A stretch of DNA of 29,446 bases from Caryophanales bacterium UBA6356 (lineage in GTDB: Bacteria > Bacillota_I > Bacilli_A > RFN20 > CAG-826): NCBI GenBank assembly GCA_002440125.1, contig DJRQ01000002.1:29274-58719 (forward strand). The letters are read 5' to 3'. The notes below the pieces were generated by a model. That model worked only from the letters and a program-made list of their open reading frames with translations. It did not search any database and was not told the DNA's origin. Both the position numbers and the translations under genes were made by a program. This document shows positions 1 through 8,353 of this stretch, piece after piece (the stretch's first letter is position 1; each line of letters opens with the position of its first letter).

Positions 1-2
1 CC

Positions 3-1394
3 CGTTTCCACTATAACGATGGCGATAGCAATAACGAAGGTATGCGTGGTCAAATGACGATAAAAGACCTTAATTCGGTTCTTGCTTTGGCTATTGGCCT
101 TTATAACGATAACGATCCTCGCTTTGCGAAGTTCTTCGATCCCCTGAGGGCGGCTCTTACATCCAACGCCATTGGCGCTTTGACGGCGAATCGCTTTGGG
201 CCGTTTATCGCTTCTCGGGTTATTCTTTCGAGCGACCTTTCCGCGGATGCTTGGCGGTTTCGGCTTGACGCCGATGCTTTTGGGTTGGAAAAGGATACAA
301 CTTTCGATATCCTCCTTTCTTTCGAGAACGACGAAATCAAAGCGATCGATATTATCGATATGAAGATGGGGGAAAACACGATTAACGCCAAGATCATCCT
401 CGTTTCAACGGATTTTGACGATTCTAACTTGAGCATCGTTAATGATTTTAAAGAAGGAAACTATTACCAATTCGATGGGATCGATTCGCTTTTGGAAGCA
501 GTTTTAAACGAATCGAAACGGGAGTCCTTCCGTCTCTATACAGATTCTTTTAAGGTTTCTCTTAACATTTTTTCTCTCCTAAAAGGATTCGAGCTTAATC
601 TCAAGATGGATTTTTATATCTACGTTAAAGGGGAAGTGGTAAAGGTTTATGGCGTTGTCTCAAACATTAACAACCGTCAGCTTCTAATTGGCAGTTCCCT
701 CTTTAGGCATCATAAAGCGGCCGCTCTCTATAATCGTCGCACCGCCGTGATTTATTACGACAACATCGATCCAACTAGCTTAGGAGGAGAAGAAGAAAAA
801 GCTCTCCCTGATCAAAAAGGATATCTCTATGTGGCTGGTTCTAACACCTATAAAGTGGGACTTTCGAGTGAAAAGACTATTGTCGATGACGTCGTTAAAT
901 ATAGCACCAATCAGCTTTCCGACTCGAAAACCGTCCTCCATATGGTGCTTTTTGACATTTTAGGGATTGATCTCGAAGAGAATCTTGATTCGATGCTTGA
1001 TACCGAGCAAACGACGACTGCTTATGAGAATCTTTTGACGAACTATCAGTTCGACGATTCGAATGGTTCTGCTTCTTGGAAGCTCGGTGTCGATTTAAGT
1101 GCGCTTGCCAATACCTCCGTTTTGAAGAAACTCAATATTCAAATCAATGGTGGCCAAAAAGGAACTGCTTCAGAAGGGTATTTATCCTCTTTGACTTTCC
1201 CAAAGCAAGAACTTGTGAACGTCGGTCTTATCGATTCTCTTCCCATTCTTTCTGCCGATGTTTCGGAAAGCACAATCAACAACGCCCCTCCGGGCGAAGA
1301 CTATTGGACAAAAGGCGGGAAAGCCTCTTGGGATTCCTTCCTTCAAGACGCCCGATCCTTAAATTGCACTTCTTATAATGGCTTATCTTCTTGA
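3..1394 (+). CDS. hypothetical, probably extracellular protein, C-terminal part (5' end outside window)
   Basis: The reading frame is open from the first bases of the window, so the first in-frame ATG (42) is probably internal and the true start lies upstream. About 464 residues are visible. I do not recognise the family. The sequence is rich in short alternating hydrophobic/polar stretches, Asp, Ser and Asn, and has no transmembrane segment in the visible part, which is what one sees in secreted beta-rich surface proteins of gut Firmicutes (inference). The C terminus carries neither an LPXTG sorting signal nor a hydrophobic tail, so any anchoring would have to be N-terminal. It ends in TGA, 33 nt before the ATG of a lipoprotein gene, and a promoter-like element for that gene begins at the stop codon. 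Function unknown. Confidence 0.75.
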   Translation, partial: RFHYNDGDSNNEGMRGQMTIKDLNSVLALAIGLYNDNDPRFAKFFDPLRAALTSNAIGALTANRFGPFIASRVILSSDLSADAWRFRLDADAFGLEKDTTFDILLSFENDEIKAIDIIDMKMGENTINAKIILVSTDFDDSNLSIVNDFKEGNYYQFDGIDSLLEAVLNESKRESFRLYTDSFKVSLNIFSLLKGFELNLKMDFYIYVKGEVVKVYGVVSNINNRQLLIGSSLFRHHKAAALYNRRTAVIYYDNIDPTSLGGEEEKALPDQKGYLYVAGSNTYKVGLSSEKTIVDDVVKYSTNQLSDSKTVLHMVLFDILGIDLEENLDSMLDTEQTTTAYENLLTNYQFDDSNGSASWKLGVDLSALANTSVLKKLNIQINGGQKGTASEGYLSSLTFPKQELVNVGLIDSLPILSADVSESTINNAPPGEDYWTKGGKASWDSFLQDARSLNCTSYNGLSS

Positions 1395-1421
1395 TAACTT
1401 CTTTTACGCTTGCTTTATAAT
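1391..1421 (+). promoter_or_regulatory. promoter of the lipoprotein gene, leaderless geometry
   Basis: TTGATA (1391-1396) and a perfect TATAAT (1416-1421) are separated by 19 nt. The -10 box ends 6 nt before the ATG at 1428, so transcription should begin at or next to the start codon. No Shine-Dalgarno sequence lies in the gap. The 19-nt spacer is longer than the 17-nt optimum. Confidence 0.6.
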
Positions 1422-1427
1422 GTTTCC

Positions 1428-2594
1428 ATGAAAAAAATCTTGGTTCTTAATTTATTTTGTCTTCCTTTTTTGCTTGTTGGCTGCGGCGAAGACGATATTT
1501 CCTCTTCGAGTGCCTCTCCGTCCTCGAGTCCTCAAAGCTCTGTTTTGCAAGAAGATACCAATTATCGTTATCTAAGAAGCGACCTTATCGCCTTTTCGGA
1601 TTATGACGCCATTTCGCTCAAAAGTGAAAACCCTTCCTATTCGTTTAATTATAAAGAAGGCCTTATTTCGCGTGGTCTATTGGGAAACGAAGAACCCCAT
1701 TTCATTAGTGTATCCTCCAAAGAAAGTAAGCTAACCATCACGCCGCAATTCGTGACAACCAAAATCACGGGTTTAAAAAAAGAAAAGATTGAAGAACTAA
1801 AATTCGAAAATCATGTGCAAAAAGCCTCCATTTCGGCAGAAGGCGTGGACGCTTCTTTGCTTTTTAAAGGGAAGGAGTGCAGTTTCGACTCTTATTTAGA
1901 GAACGGGACTTTCTATTTTAAACCAAACAAGGACGCCTATTCCTTTATTAAATGGGGCATGAAACTCATGCTTCCGAAATATGGCTACGACGTTTCCGAT
2001 TATGAGTTCCCCCAAAACGGCGCCAAGGTTTCTCTTACCTCCTTAGAAGCCTCCTCTCTTAATCAAAGCGGGTTTCTCCCCCTTTCCAACGAACTCTCTT
2101 TGTCTCTTCCCCTTTTTCTTAATGCCCTCTTAAGAAGCTCTTTCGAACAAGAATCGAGCTATGAGCTTTACGGAGGCGCGCCTCGCTATACATATAGCGT
2201 CAAACTGACCGACCTTTCCTCGTTTCTTTTGGATTATCTTGATGAACTCCCGCTTCGTGATGTCGGGTTAGATCCCTCTTATTCGCAAATGGTTGAAGAT
2301 GACCTTAAGCCCTTTCTCCATACGATTTCTTCTTCTGATGTTTCCTTGCGAGTCCTTTATAACCAAGAATATTTAGAGACTTTAAAGGTAGAGGGTAGCG
2401 TTACCTTTGAGGAGAGCAAAATGAAATCTTTCATTCTCTCAAGGAAAGATGTCGAAGCAGGGGATGCGAGCATTCCTCTTTCTTTTTCGATCAAGCAAAC
2501 GCTTTCCTTTGATTTTGACCAAGGCCAAACGATCTCTTTCCCTGATTTTAGCGATTACCAAGACTTTGTAATGCCCCCAAAGAAAGAAGCCTGA
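1428..2594 (+). CDS. putative lipoprotein with serine-rich linker
   Basis: 388 residues. The N terminus is a type II signal peptide: Met-Lys-Lys, a hydrophobic stretch and the lipobox LVGC, giving Cys20 or thereabouts as the lipidated residue. It is followed by an acidic patch and a Ser/Pro-rich linker (about residues 24-42) typical of lipoproteins in gut Bacilli. The rest is soluble with no further membrane segment and no motif I recognise. It should be exported by Sec, processed by Lgt and LspA, and held on the outer face of the membrane. I chose ATG 1428 because the signal peptide starts there; an upstream in-frame TTG (1410) would overlap the promoter. No clear intrinsic terminator follows. 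Role unknown; it may work with the upstream partial protein, but they appear to have separate promoters. Confidence 0.82.
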   Translation: MKKILVLNLFCLPFLLVGCGEDDISSSSASPSSSPQSSVLQEDTNYRYLRSDLIAFSDYDAISLKSENPSYSFNYKEGLISRGLLGNEEPHFISVSSKESKLTITPQFVTTKITGLKKEKIEELKFENHVQKASISAEGVDASLLFKGKECSFDSYLENGTFYFKPNKDAYSFIKWGMKLMLPKYGYDVSDYEFPQNGAKVSLTSLEASSLNQSGFLPLSNELSLSLPLFLNALLRSSFEQESSYELYGGAPRYTYSVKLTDLSSFLLDYLDELPLRDVGLDPSYSQMVEDDLKPFLHTISSSDVSLRVLYNQEYLETLKVEGSVTFEESKMKSFILSRKDVEAGDASIPLSFSIKQTLSFDFDQGQTISFPDFSDYQDFVMPPKKEA

Positions 2595-2650
2595 GATTCA
2601 TTTTTTGTTTTTCTCTTTACGGCATCCTCGAAGGAACCTTTTTTGTGACA

Positions 2651-2681
2651 AAAAATAAAACCCCACTTGGAAGAAGTGGGG
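2651..2681 (-). terminator. intrinsic terminator of rpsD
   Basis: Read on the minus strand, arms CCCCACTT and AAGTGGGG form an 8-bp stem with a 5-nt loop, followed by TTTTATTTTTT. It lies about 25 nt beyond the rpsD stop. It is not bidirectional, because no T-run follows on the plus strand. Confidence 0.9.
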
Positions 2682-2706
2682 TAGAAGTCGCAATCGATTC
2701 GCTCGA

Positions 2707-3312
2707 TTAGAGAAGACGGTTGTAGTATTCGATGATTTGCGCTTCGTTGATTTCGCGAGCAAGCTCGTTTCTTTCTGGCAAGCGAGCAAAGGTGCCAACG
2801 AATTTTTCGACGTCGACGCTGACATATCCAGGGATGTTTGGCTTTCCGTCGAAGGATTCTTTGACGACTTTGAGAGGGCTAGTTTCTTTCAAACCGATTT
2901 GATCGCCGACTTTGCAGATATAGCTTGCAATATCAACTTTCTTGCCATTCACAGTGATATGGCCATGGTTTACGAGTTGGCGGGCTGCAGCGCGAGTGCG
3001 GGCAAATCCCATGCGATAAACGAGGTTATCGAGACGGCTCTCAAGCAAGCGGAAGAAAGCTAACCCAGTGACCGTTCTTTCTTTCTTCGCGATGAGGAAG
3101 AGACGACGGAATTGGCGTTCATTGACGCCATAGAGCTCCTTAAGCTTTTGCTTTTCGAGGAGTTGGGCGCCATATTCGCTTGGCTTTCTCTTACGATCTT
3201 GGCCGTGTTGTCCAGGGCCGTACGCTCTTTTTTTGAGTTCATCGCCCGTTTCGAGGACGCTGAAGTTCAAGTGGCGCGATTTCTTCCACTTCGATCCAGT
3301 AAATTTAGACAT
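2707..3312 (-). CDS. rpsD: 30S ribosomal protein S4
   Basis: 201 residues, the usual length for bacterial S4. S4 binds 16S rRNA early in 30S assembly. The N-terminal part carries the conserved basic helix region with GPGQHG (about residues 37-42); the S4 RNA-binding domain occupies roughly residues 90-155. The N terminus lacks the zinc-binding cysteines of C+ S4 paralogues, so this is the C- form. The start is ATG 3312, preceded by AAAGGAGA; an upstream in-frame ATG at 3342 gives a non-conserved extension and lacks a ribosome site. The gene is single-cistron, with its own promoter, a roughly 155-nt leader and a terminator. In Bacillus, S4 represses its own mRNA through the leader, and the same is likely here. 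Confidence 0.97.
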   Translation of the reverse strand: MSKFTGSKWKKSRHLNFSVLETGDELKKRAYGPGQHGQDRKRKPSEYGAQLLEKQKLKELYGVNERQFRRLFLIAKKERTVTGLAFFRLLESRLDNLVYRMGFARTRAAARQLVNHGHITVNGKKVDIASYICKVGDQIGLKETSPLKVVKESFDGKPNIPGYVSVDVEKFVGTFARLPERNELAREINEAQIIEYYNRLL

Positions 3313-3466
3313 ATGTAATGTCTCCTTTCTTTGCGTAAACAAAGATTAGAGGGCTCGTCCCGCTTCCCGGGTGTCTCCCTTCCTTTCGGTTCGCTAGCGC
3401 GGACTTACTCGCTAAACTTTGGGGGACGTCAGTCGGAAGCGTAGGAGGCCTGCTAGCCTTTACGCA
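3313..3466 (-). ncRNA. structured rpsD leader, candidate S4 autoregulatory RNA
   Basis: The rpsD promoter lies about 155 nt before the start codon, leaving a long 5' leader rich in pairing. On the minus strand, GCGTA...TACGC encloses an inner GGCT/GGCC hairpin, and further downstream GACT...AGTC closes a second region. G-rich and C-rich blocks near 3350-3372 can pair close to the Shine-Dalgarno site. Firmicutes rpsD mRNAs are known to be bound by S4 at a leader pseudoknot; position and length fit, but I have not matched the Rfam consensus base by base. Confidence 0.55.
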
Positions 3467-3472
3467 CGAATA

Positions 3473-3501
3473 ACTATAGTTATTCCTCTACTCTTCGTCA
3501 A
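3473..3501 (-). promoter_or_regulatory. rpsD promoter (sigma-A type)
   Basis: On the minus strand TTGACG (3496-3501) and TATAGT (3473-3478) are separated by exactly 17 nt. Transcription should start near 3466, giving a leader of about 155 nt. Confidence 0.88.
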
Positions 3502-3801
3502 CAAAATCTTGTCTTTGGGGATTCGATGGAATTCCTCGAAGCAAAAACCTTATCTTTTAGGGTTCTTAGCGAAAAAGGCTATAAATTGTATGGCAGTTTT
3601 CTTCCCAATAACTTTTTTGCTATGAGATGGAGTCGCTTTTAGGTTGATATTCATTTTCGCTCTATCTATTAAAATAAAGGAAATCTGCTGGGATTTTTAG
3701 AATTTTGGCATCTTATTGTCGATCTTTTCCATTCTTCCTCACCCTTTAATCTATTTAAGCGGGATGGATTTGGAATCTTTCTTCCATCTTCTTCGAATTC
3801 T
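3502..3801. other. intergenic region between divergent rpsD and ezrA, no gene seen
   Basis: About 300 bases between the two divergent promoters. It is AT-rich and holds no ORF with a plausible ribosome site, no tRNA-like fold, and no strong terminator hairpin that I can see. The length is more than two promoters need, so a small RNA cannot be excluded. Confidence 0.5.
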
Positions 3802-3834
3802 TTCTCTCCCTTAAAGGAGAGAACGTGCTAACAT
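3802..3834 (+). promoter_or_regulatory. ezrA operon promoter with palindrome over the -35 position
   Basis: An extended -10 element TGC-TAACAT (3826-3834) lies 20 nt before the ezrA ATG. No good -35 is present. At the -35 position is a 22-bp palindrome (3802-3823) with arms TTCTCTCC and GGAGAGAA around CTTAAA; only one base pair is mismatched. Inferred to be an operator or activator site. Confidence 0.5.
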
Positions 3835-3854
3835 AAACCAAGCGAGGTTTTACT

Positions 3855-5588
3855 ATGATTTTGTTTGCTTCCTTGTTGCTTGGAATAGTTGAAATATCGA
3901 TTCTTTCGACTCTAGGCGGACTTCTTTTTATTGGTCTTTTCCTTTTCCTTTATTTTACTTGCTTCACTCATTTTCGTCTCAAGAAAAACACCAAGGATTT
4001 GACGTCTTCTTTTGAAACCGATCATTCCCTTTTATTTGGGCAAGACGCCCAATTTGTCAAAAGACTTGAGACTATTTCCTCGATGAATCTCGTCTATGTG
4101 GACGAGTATTCGCACTGGAAAAAGGCTTTTCAATCGATTCGTGATGTGGAAGACGCAAGCGCCCAAGCCTCGGTGAATAGTCTTCGGGATTTGGTTTCTG
4201 CGAGGCGCTACAAAGATTTGAAAGAGTATCTTCCGAAGGCTCGCGAAATCATTCAAGGCTATCATGAGAAGGTACAAAGTCTGGACAACGCCCTCAAAAA
4301 GAAATTCCAAGAAGAGGATGATGTCCGTGCTTTCGCCATTAAAGTAAAAGAAAACTATCGCGATATGAAACAGGCCTATTTCTCTAAACAAGAGCAATTG
4401 ACCCTGGTTTCGGAAAGCTTTGATCGCCTCTTTAAAAAAATCGATTCCTTGTTTGAGGAGTCCGATGATGATATTGAGAATGCCCGTTATAACGAAGCTG
4501 AGACTTCTTTAAAAGAAAAGATTGCTCCTATTGTTTTAGAAAGTGGAAAAATTCTCCAAAGTCTTCCTAATATTTCAATCACCATCACTAATATCATCCC
4601 CGATAAGATTAGTTCTCTTCGAAATCGATATGAAGAGATGAGTTCTAAGGGTTACCCCTTGAATCACATTCTTCTAAAAGGGCATATAGGCGAGATGGAA
4701 GAAGAGCTTAAAGCCATTGCGGAAAACGTGAAGGCGTTAAGGTTGAATGGCGTGGAAAAAGAACTTGATGATATCCTTCGGGAAATCGAAGGCTATTTCG
4801 ACGCTTTCGATAAGGAAGTGAGCGCCCGCGCTGAATTTGAAGTGCGTTGGACTTCGATTTATGAAAAAGAGAATGAGCTGGAAACGGCGTTTTATTCTTT
4901 GAACCACTCGCTTCCCAAAGTTCGTAAGATTTATCTCATCAATAGCGATGATGATGTCGCTTTGGAAACCATAAAAAACAGCATTGAAAAAGCTTCGAAC
5001 GCCAAGAGATCTCTAGATACCTATATTCATAGCGGCACAAAGCAGCCTTATAGCGTCCTCTTGGAAAAACTCGATGCCCTCAAAAATGAAAGCGACGCGG
5101 CCGAAGCGAATTTGAAGAAATTCAATGATCACCTCAATGGACTTAAAGAAATCACGAACAAAGCCATGATGGGGATTTCTTTTTTGAGCAGTCGCTTCGA
5201 AAACGCCGAAGAAACAATCCATGGTTTTGCTCTTTCCAATATCGAAAGGAAGGCCATGTCCCTTTTGGAAAACCTTTACGCTCAAATCGACGATATTAAT
5301 GAGATCCTTCGAACCACGCCCATTAACGCCTTAGAGGTCGAGCGTCGCTATTCGAAGCTCGTCGAAGAAGGCGAGCGGTTTTTGTCGGAAGTGGAGAAAA
5401 CCAAAACGAATATGGAAAAGGCAGAAAAAAACATCCTTTTTGCCAATCGCTACCGGGCGAATGATGCTGCCGTCGATAACGCTCTTCTCCAAAGCGAGAA
5501 TTTCTTTTATAAAGGCGATTTCGCCAATTCCATTGCCACGAGCGAAAACGTTCTTCATTCTAAAAGCAACGGAAACGAGGATGATTGA
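3855..5588 (+). CDS. ezrA: EzrA-like septation ring formation regulator
   Basis: 577 residues against about 560 for Bacillus EzrA. EzrA is a membrane-anchored protein that binds FtsZ and restrains FtsZ-ring assembly away from midcell. Visible: a hydrophobic N-terminal segment (about residues 1-38), then basic residues, then a long alpha-helical/coiled-coil body matching the spectrin-like repeats of the family, and near the C terminus the ANRYR sequence followed by a short helix, a hallmark of EzrA. Assignment is supported by context: as in Bacillus, the gene lies beside rpsD and is followed by a cysteine desulfurase and thiI. The start has GAGG 7 nt upstream. The N-terminal hydrophobic stretch is longer than in Bacillus. 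Its stop overlaps the desulfurase start by one base, so the genes are co-translated. Confidence 0.88.
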   Translation: MILFASLLLGIVEISILSTLGGLLFIGLFLFLYFTCFTHFRLKKNTKDLTSSFETDHSLLFGQDAQFVKRLETISSMNLVYVDEYSHWKKAFQSIRDVEDASAQASVNSLRDLVSARRYKDLKEYLPKAREIIQGYHEKVQSLDNALKKKFQEEDDVRAFAIKVKENYRDMKQAYFSKQEQLTLVSESFDRLFKKIDSLFEESDDDIENARYNEAETSLKEKIAPIVLESGKILQSLPNISITITNIIPDKISSLRNRYEEMSSKGYPLNHILLKGHIGEMEEELKAIAENVKALRLNGVEKELDDILREIEGYFDAFDKEVSARAEFEVRWTSIYEKENELETAFYSLNHSLPKVRKIYLINSDDDVALETIKNSIEKASNAKRSLDTYIHSGTKQPYSVLLEKLDALKNESDAAEANLKKFNDHLNGLKEITNKAMMGISFLSSRFENAEETIHGFALSNIERKAMSLLENLYAQIDDINEILRTTPINALEVERRYSKLVEEGERFLSEVEKTKTNMEKAEKNILFANRYRANDAAVDNALLQSENFFYKGDFANSIATSENVLHSKSNGNEDD

Positions 5589-6718
5589 TGCTCTATTTTG
5601 ATTATGCCGCGTCGAGCCCTCTTTCTAAGAAGGCTCTCTCTTCCTATCAAGAAATCCTTTCGAGATTCGCCAATCCTTCGAGCAATCATGCTCTTGGAAG
5701 GGCGCTTTTCCGAGAAATTGAAGAGAGTCGAAATAAAATCTTGGAGGCTTTTGCACTTCCTAAGGATCAATATCGAATTCTTTTCACATCCAGTGCTACC
5801 GAAAGCAACAACCTCGTGATAAAAGGCGTGGCGAGACATTATCAAAATCGTGGCAAGCATTTGATAACAAGCCTCCTGGAGCACCCAAGCGTGACCAATC
5901 CCTTTAAAGCGCTTGAAAAAGAGGGTTTTCACGTCACCTACCTTCCCGTCAATAAAGAGGGGAAGGTGGAAATCGAGACCCTAAGGAATCGCATGGATAA
6001 GGAAACGACGCTTGTTTCTCTTATTGGAACGAATAATGAGATTGGGAGCATTAATGATTTATCCTCTCTATCGGATGTCATTCATGGCTTTCCTAAAGCG
6101 TTCTTCCATAGCGATTTGACCCAAGCTATTGGCAAAACGGCCTTGGATTTCAGAAAGCTTGATCTCTTTTCTTGGAGCGCTCATAAGTTCGGGGGGCCGA
6201 AGGGAGTAGGTGGGCTTGTTTTCAAAAAGAATATTGTCTTCGAACCCCTTTTTGATGGAGGCGGACAAGAGTATGGCTTTCGGAGCAGCACCCTCAATTA
6301 TCCGGGTATTGTGGCTACGACTTCCTCTCTATTGGAAGCTTTAAAAAACCAAAAAGAAAACGAGAAGAAAGTCCGCTCTCTTTCTGATTATTTAAGAACG
6401 GAACTTCAAAAAAATCCTGAAATATCCATCAATTCCCCTCTCGATTCTTCTCCTTACATTCTTAATTTTTCTTTAAAAACCAAGAAAGCAAGCGTTTTGG
6501 TTGAGGCACTTAGCCAAGAAGGCATCTATGTTTCAAGCGTTTCTGCTTGCAGTTCCAAAGGAGAACCTGTATCAAACGTTCTTTTGGCCATTGGAAAAAA
6601 GGAAGGAGATGCTCGAAATTCTATCCGGATATCCTTCTCCCATGAGACGGGAATCGAAGAGGTGAACCAGCTTCTATCCGCGCTTAATAGCACTCTTGAA
6701 AGGATCATCAAAAGATGA
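5588..6718 (+). CDS. nifZ: cysteine desulfurase (NifS/IscS family, ThiI partner)
   Basis: 376 residues. A PLP enzyme that moves sulfur from cysteine to an enzyme cysteine persulfide. Seen: the TSSATESNN-type cofactor loop (about residues 75-83), the EHPSV histidine motif, the PLP lysine in SAHK (Lys200), and the sulfur-carrying Cys321 in SACSS. The order ezrA-desulfurase-thiI is that of Bacillus, where this class of desulfurase supplies sulfur to ThiI for 4-thiouridine rather than to general Fe-S assembly; I infer the same role. The ATG at 5588 overlaps the ezrA TGA, with GAGG upstream. Its own stop overlaps the thiI start as ATGA. The symbol follows the Bacillus neighbour; iscS would be an equally valid generic name. 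Confidence 0.93.
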   Translation: MLYFDYAASSPLSKKALSSYQEILSRFANPSSNHALGRALFREIEESRNKILEAFALPKDQYRILFTSSATESNNLVIKGVARHYQNRGKHLITSLLEHPSVTNPFKALEKEGFHVTYLPVNKEGKVEIETLRNRMDKETTLVSLIGTNNEIGSINDLSSLSDVIHGFPKAFFHSDLTQAIGKTALDFRKLDLFSWSAHKFGGPKGVGGLVFKKNIVFEPLFDGGGQEYGFRSSTLNYPGIVATTSSLLEALKNQKENEKKVRSLSDYLRTELQKNPEISINSPLDSSPYILNFSLKTKKASVLVEALSQEGIYVSSVSACSSKGEPVSNVLLAIGKKEGDARNSIRISFSHETGIEEVNQLLSALNSTLERIIKR

Positions 6719-7917
6719 AAAATGCCTATTTTCTTATTCACTATGGCGAACTGGGAACGAAAGGTGGGAATCGTCGCCTTTTCATAAAGGAACTCGCCAA
6801 AAACATTCGTCATTCCATTAAAGGTTTCCCCCACGCTTCTTTGACTTACGACCATGATCACGCTTACGTTGAGATTGGGGATGAAGACGAGCAGCTTCTT
6901 TTGAAGCGGCTCATGGATGTGAGCGGCATTCAAAAAATATCCTTAGTGAAGAAATGCGAACGCGATTTTGATGCCGTTTTGGAAAACGCTCTTTCTCTTA
7001 TCAAAGAAGAAACGGGAAAGACTTTCAAAGTCATAACGAAACGTGCTGATAAGCTTTATCCTCTCGATTCGATGGAGATTTCTCGAAAAGTAGGGGGGTA
7101 TATCTTGAAGAATACTACTTTGGAAGTGGATGTTCACGATCCCGATATCGCTCTTCATATCGACCTAAGGAAAGATTTCGCATACCTTTATGCTCATAGT
7201 TATCCAGGTGCTGGTGGGTATCCTCTTGGCATGAATGGCAAAGTCATGATGATGCTTAGTGGCGGCATCGATTCACCAGTGGCAAGCTATCTTCTTTTAA
7301 GAAGAGGCATTCGTATTGAATGCATCCATTTTGCCGCGCCTCCTTATACGAGCGATGCTGTTCTTGATAAACTCAAAGATATTTTGAAAGTGCTCTCTCA
7401 CTACCAAAGTGAAATAAAACTCCATATTGTTCCTTTCACCAAACTTCAACTTGCGATCTATCAAAACTGCGACGAACCCTATTGCATTACGATTATGCGC
7501 CGAATGATGTATCGAATTGCCACAAAATTGGCTAAGAAATGCCATTGTCTCGGCGTGGCCAATGGCGAATCCATCGGACAAGTCGCCTCTCAAACGCTTG
7601 ATTCCATGATTACCATTAATGACGTCACTAATTTTCCTATCATTCGCCCGCTGGCTTGCGAGGATAAGCTTACTTCCATCGAATTGGCGAAGAAGATTGG
7701 AACCTATGACATTTCCATTCGTCCATATGAAGATTGTTGCACTATTTTTAAGCCAAAAAAGCCAAAGACCAAACCAAAGATTTCAGAATGCGAGTATTTT
7801 GAGAAGAAGTGGGATTTCGAGGCGATGATCGATAAAGCACTTGAAAACACTAAAGGCATTTTCATAAAAGATGGGGAAGAGATCTTCAAAGAACCGCAAA
7901 AGCCTCTTGGAGAGTGA
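6715..7917 (+). CDS. thiI: tRNA 4-thiouridine synthase ThiI
   Basis: 400 residues. ThiI adenylates U8 of tRNA and inserts sulfur to give s4U, and in some organisms also feeds thiamine thiazole synthesis. Seen: an N-terminal ferredoxin-like region, a THUMP domain (about 60-165), then the PP-loop motif SGGIDSP (about 181-187) of the ATP pyrophosphatase domain. There is no C-terminal rhodanese domain, as in Bacillus and unlike E. coli, so sulfur is expected to arrive directly from the upstream desulfurase. A Cys-Cys pair occurs near residue 343 (EDCCTIF), the conserved region of the short form. It overlaps the desulfurase by 4 nt (ATGA) and ends the operon at a strong terminator. Confidence 0.96.
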   Translation: MKNAYFLIHYGELGTKGGNRRLFIKELAKNIRHSIKGFPHASLTYDHDHAYVEIGDEDEQLLLKRLMDVSGIQKISLVKKCERDFDAVLENALSLIKEETGKTFKVITKRADKLYPLDSMEISRKVGGYILKNTTLEVDVHDPDIALHIDLRKDFAYLYAHSYPGAGGYPLGMNGKVMMMLSGGIDSPVASYLLLRRGIRIECIHFAAPPYTSDAVLDKLKDILKVLSHYQSEIKLHIVPFTKLQLAIYQNCDEPYCITIMRRMMYRIATKLAKKCHCLGVANGESIGQVASQTLDSMITINDVTNFPIIRPLACEDKLTSIELAKKIGTYDISIRPYEDCCTIFKPKKPKTKPKISECEYFEKKWDFEAMIDKALENTKGIFIKDGEEIFKEPQKPLGE

Positions 7918-7926
7918 CAAATATAC

Positions 7927-7957
7927 AAAAAACCACTGCCAATCGCAGTGGTTTTTA
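7927..7957. terminator. bidirectional intrinsic terminator between thiI and rplT
   Basis: Arms AACCACTGC and GCAGTGGTT flank a 5-nt loop; an A-run precedes and a T-run follows, so it can stop both thiI transcription (plus) and rplT transcription (minus). Confidence 0.93.
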
Positions 7958-7973
7958 TCTTACGAGAAATAAA

Positions 7974-8342
7974 TTAAAGAGCTTTTTTGGCGGTTTCAAC
8001 AAGCGCTTTGAAAGCAGTTGGATCGTTGATGGCCATTTCGCTAAGCATCTTGCGGTTTAAACCGTTGCCGTTCTTGTCGACGATGCCCGCTTTGTTTAAG
8101 CCGTTCATAAACTTGCTGTAGCTGAGTCCATAAGGACGGACGGCAGCATTGATACGCTTGATCCAAAGCTTACGATAATCATTTTTGATATCGCGACGCG
8201 CTTGATAAGCGTAATTATAGCCATGGAGAACTTGTTCCTTGGCAGTCTTGAAAAGGAGGTGCTTGGAACCAAAGTAGCCTTTGGCTAATTTAAGGATCTT
8301 CTTGCGACGAGCATGCGTCGCAACACTGTTCTTAACTCTCAT
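7974..8342 (-). CDS. rplT: 50S ribosomal protein L20
   Basis: 122 residues, close to the normal 117-120. The basic N-terminal extension (ARRKKILKLAKGYFG) that runs into 23S rRNA and the globular C-terminal domain are both present. L20 is needed for early 50S assembly and in Firmicutes and E. coli also represses its own operon by binding the mRNA leader. It is the last gene of infC-rpmI-rplT, 11 nt after rpmI. Confidence 0.97.
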   Translation of the reverse strand: MRVKNSVATHARRKKILKLAKGYFGSKHLLFKTAKEQVLHGYNYAYQARRDIKNDYRKLWIKRINAAVRPYGLSYSKFMNGLNKAGIVDKNGNGLNRKMLSEMAINDPTAFKALVETAKKAL

Positions 8343-8353
8343 TTCTTATCTCC

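Noticed and set aside
2595..2650. Possible terminator of the lipoprotein gene (TCCT/AGGA with T-run)
   Set aside because: A 4-bp stem with a 3-nt loop is not enough to support a terminator.
3112..3318. Plus-strand ORF of 68 codons with a hydrophobic start, opposite rpsD
   Set aside because: It is antisense to a highly conserved ribosomal protein gene and has no ribosome site; a shadow frame.
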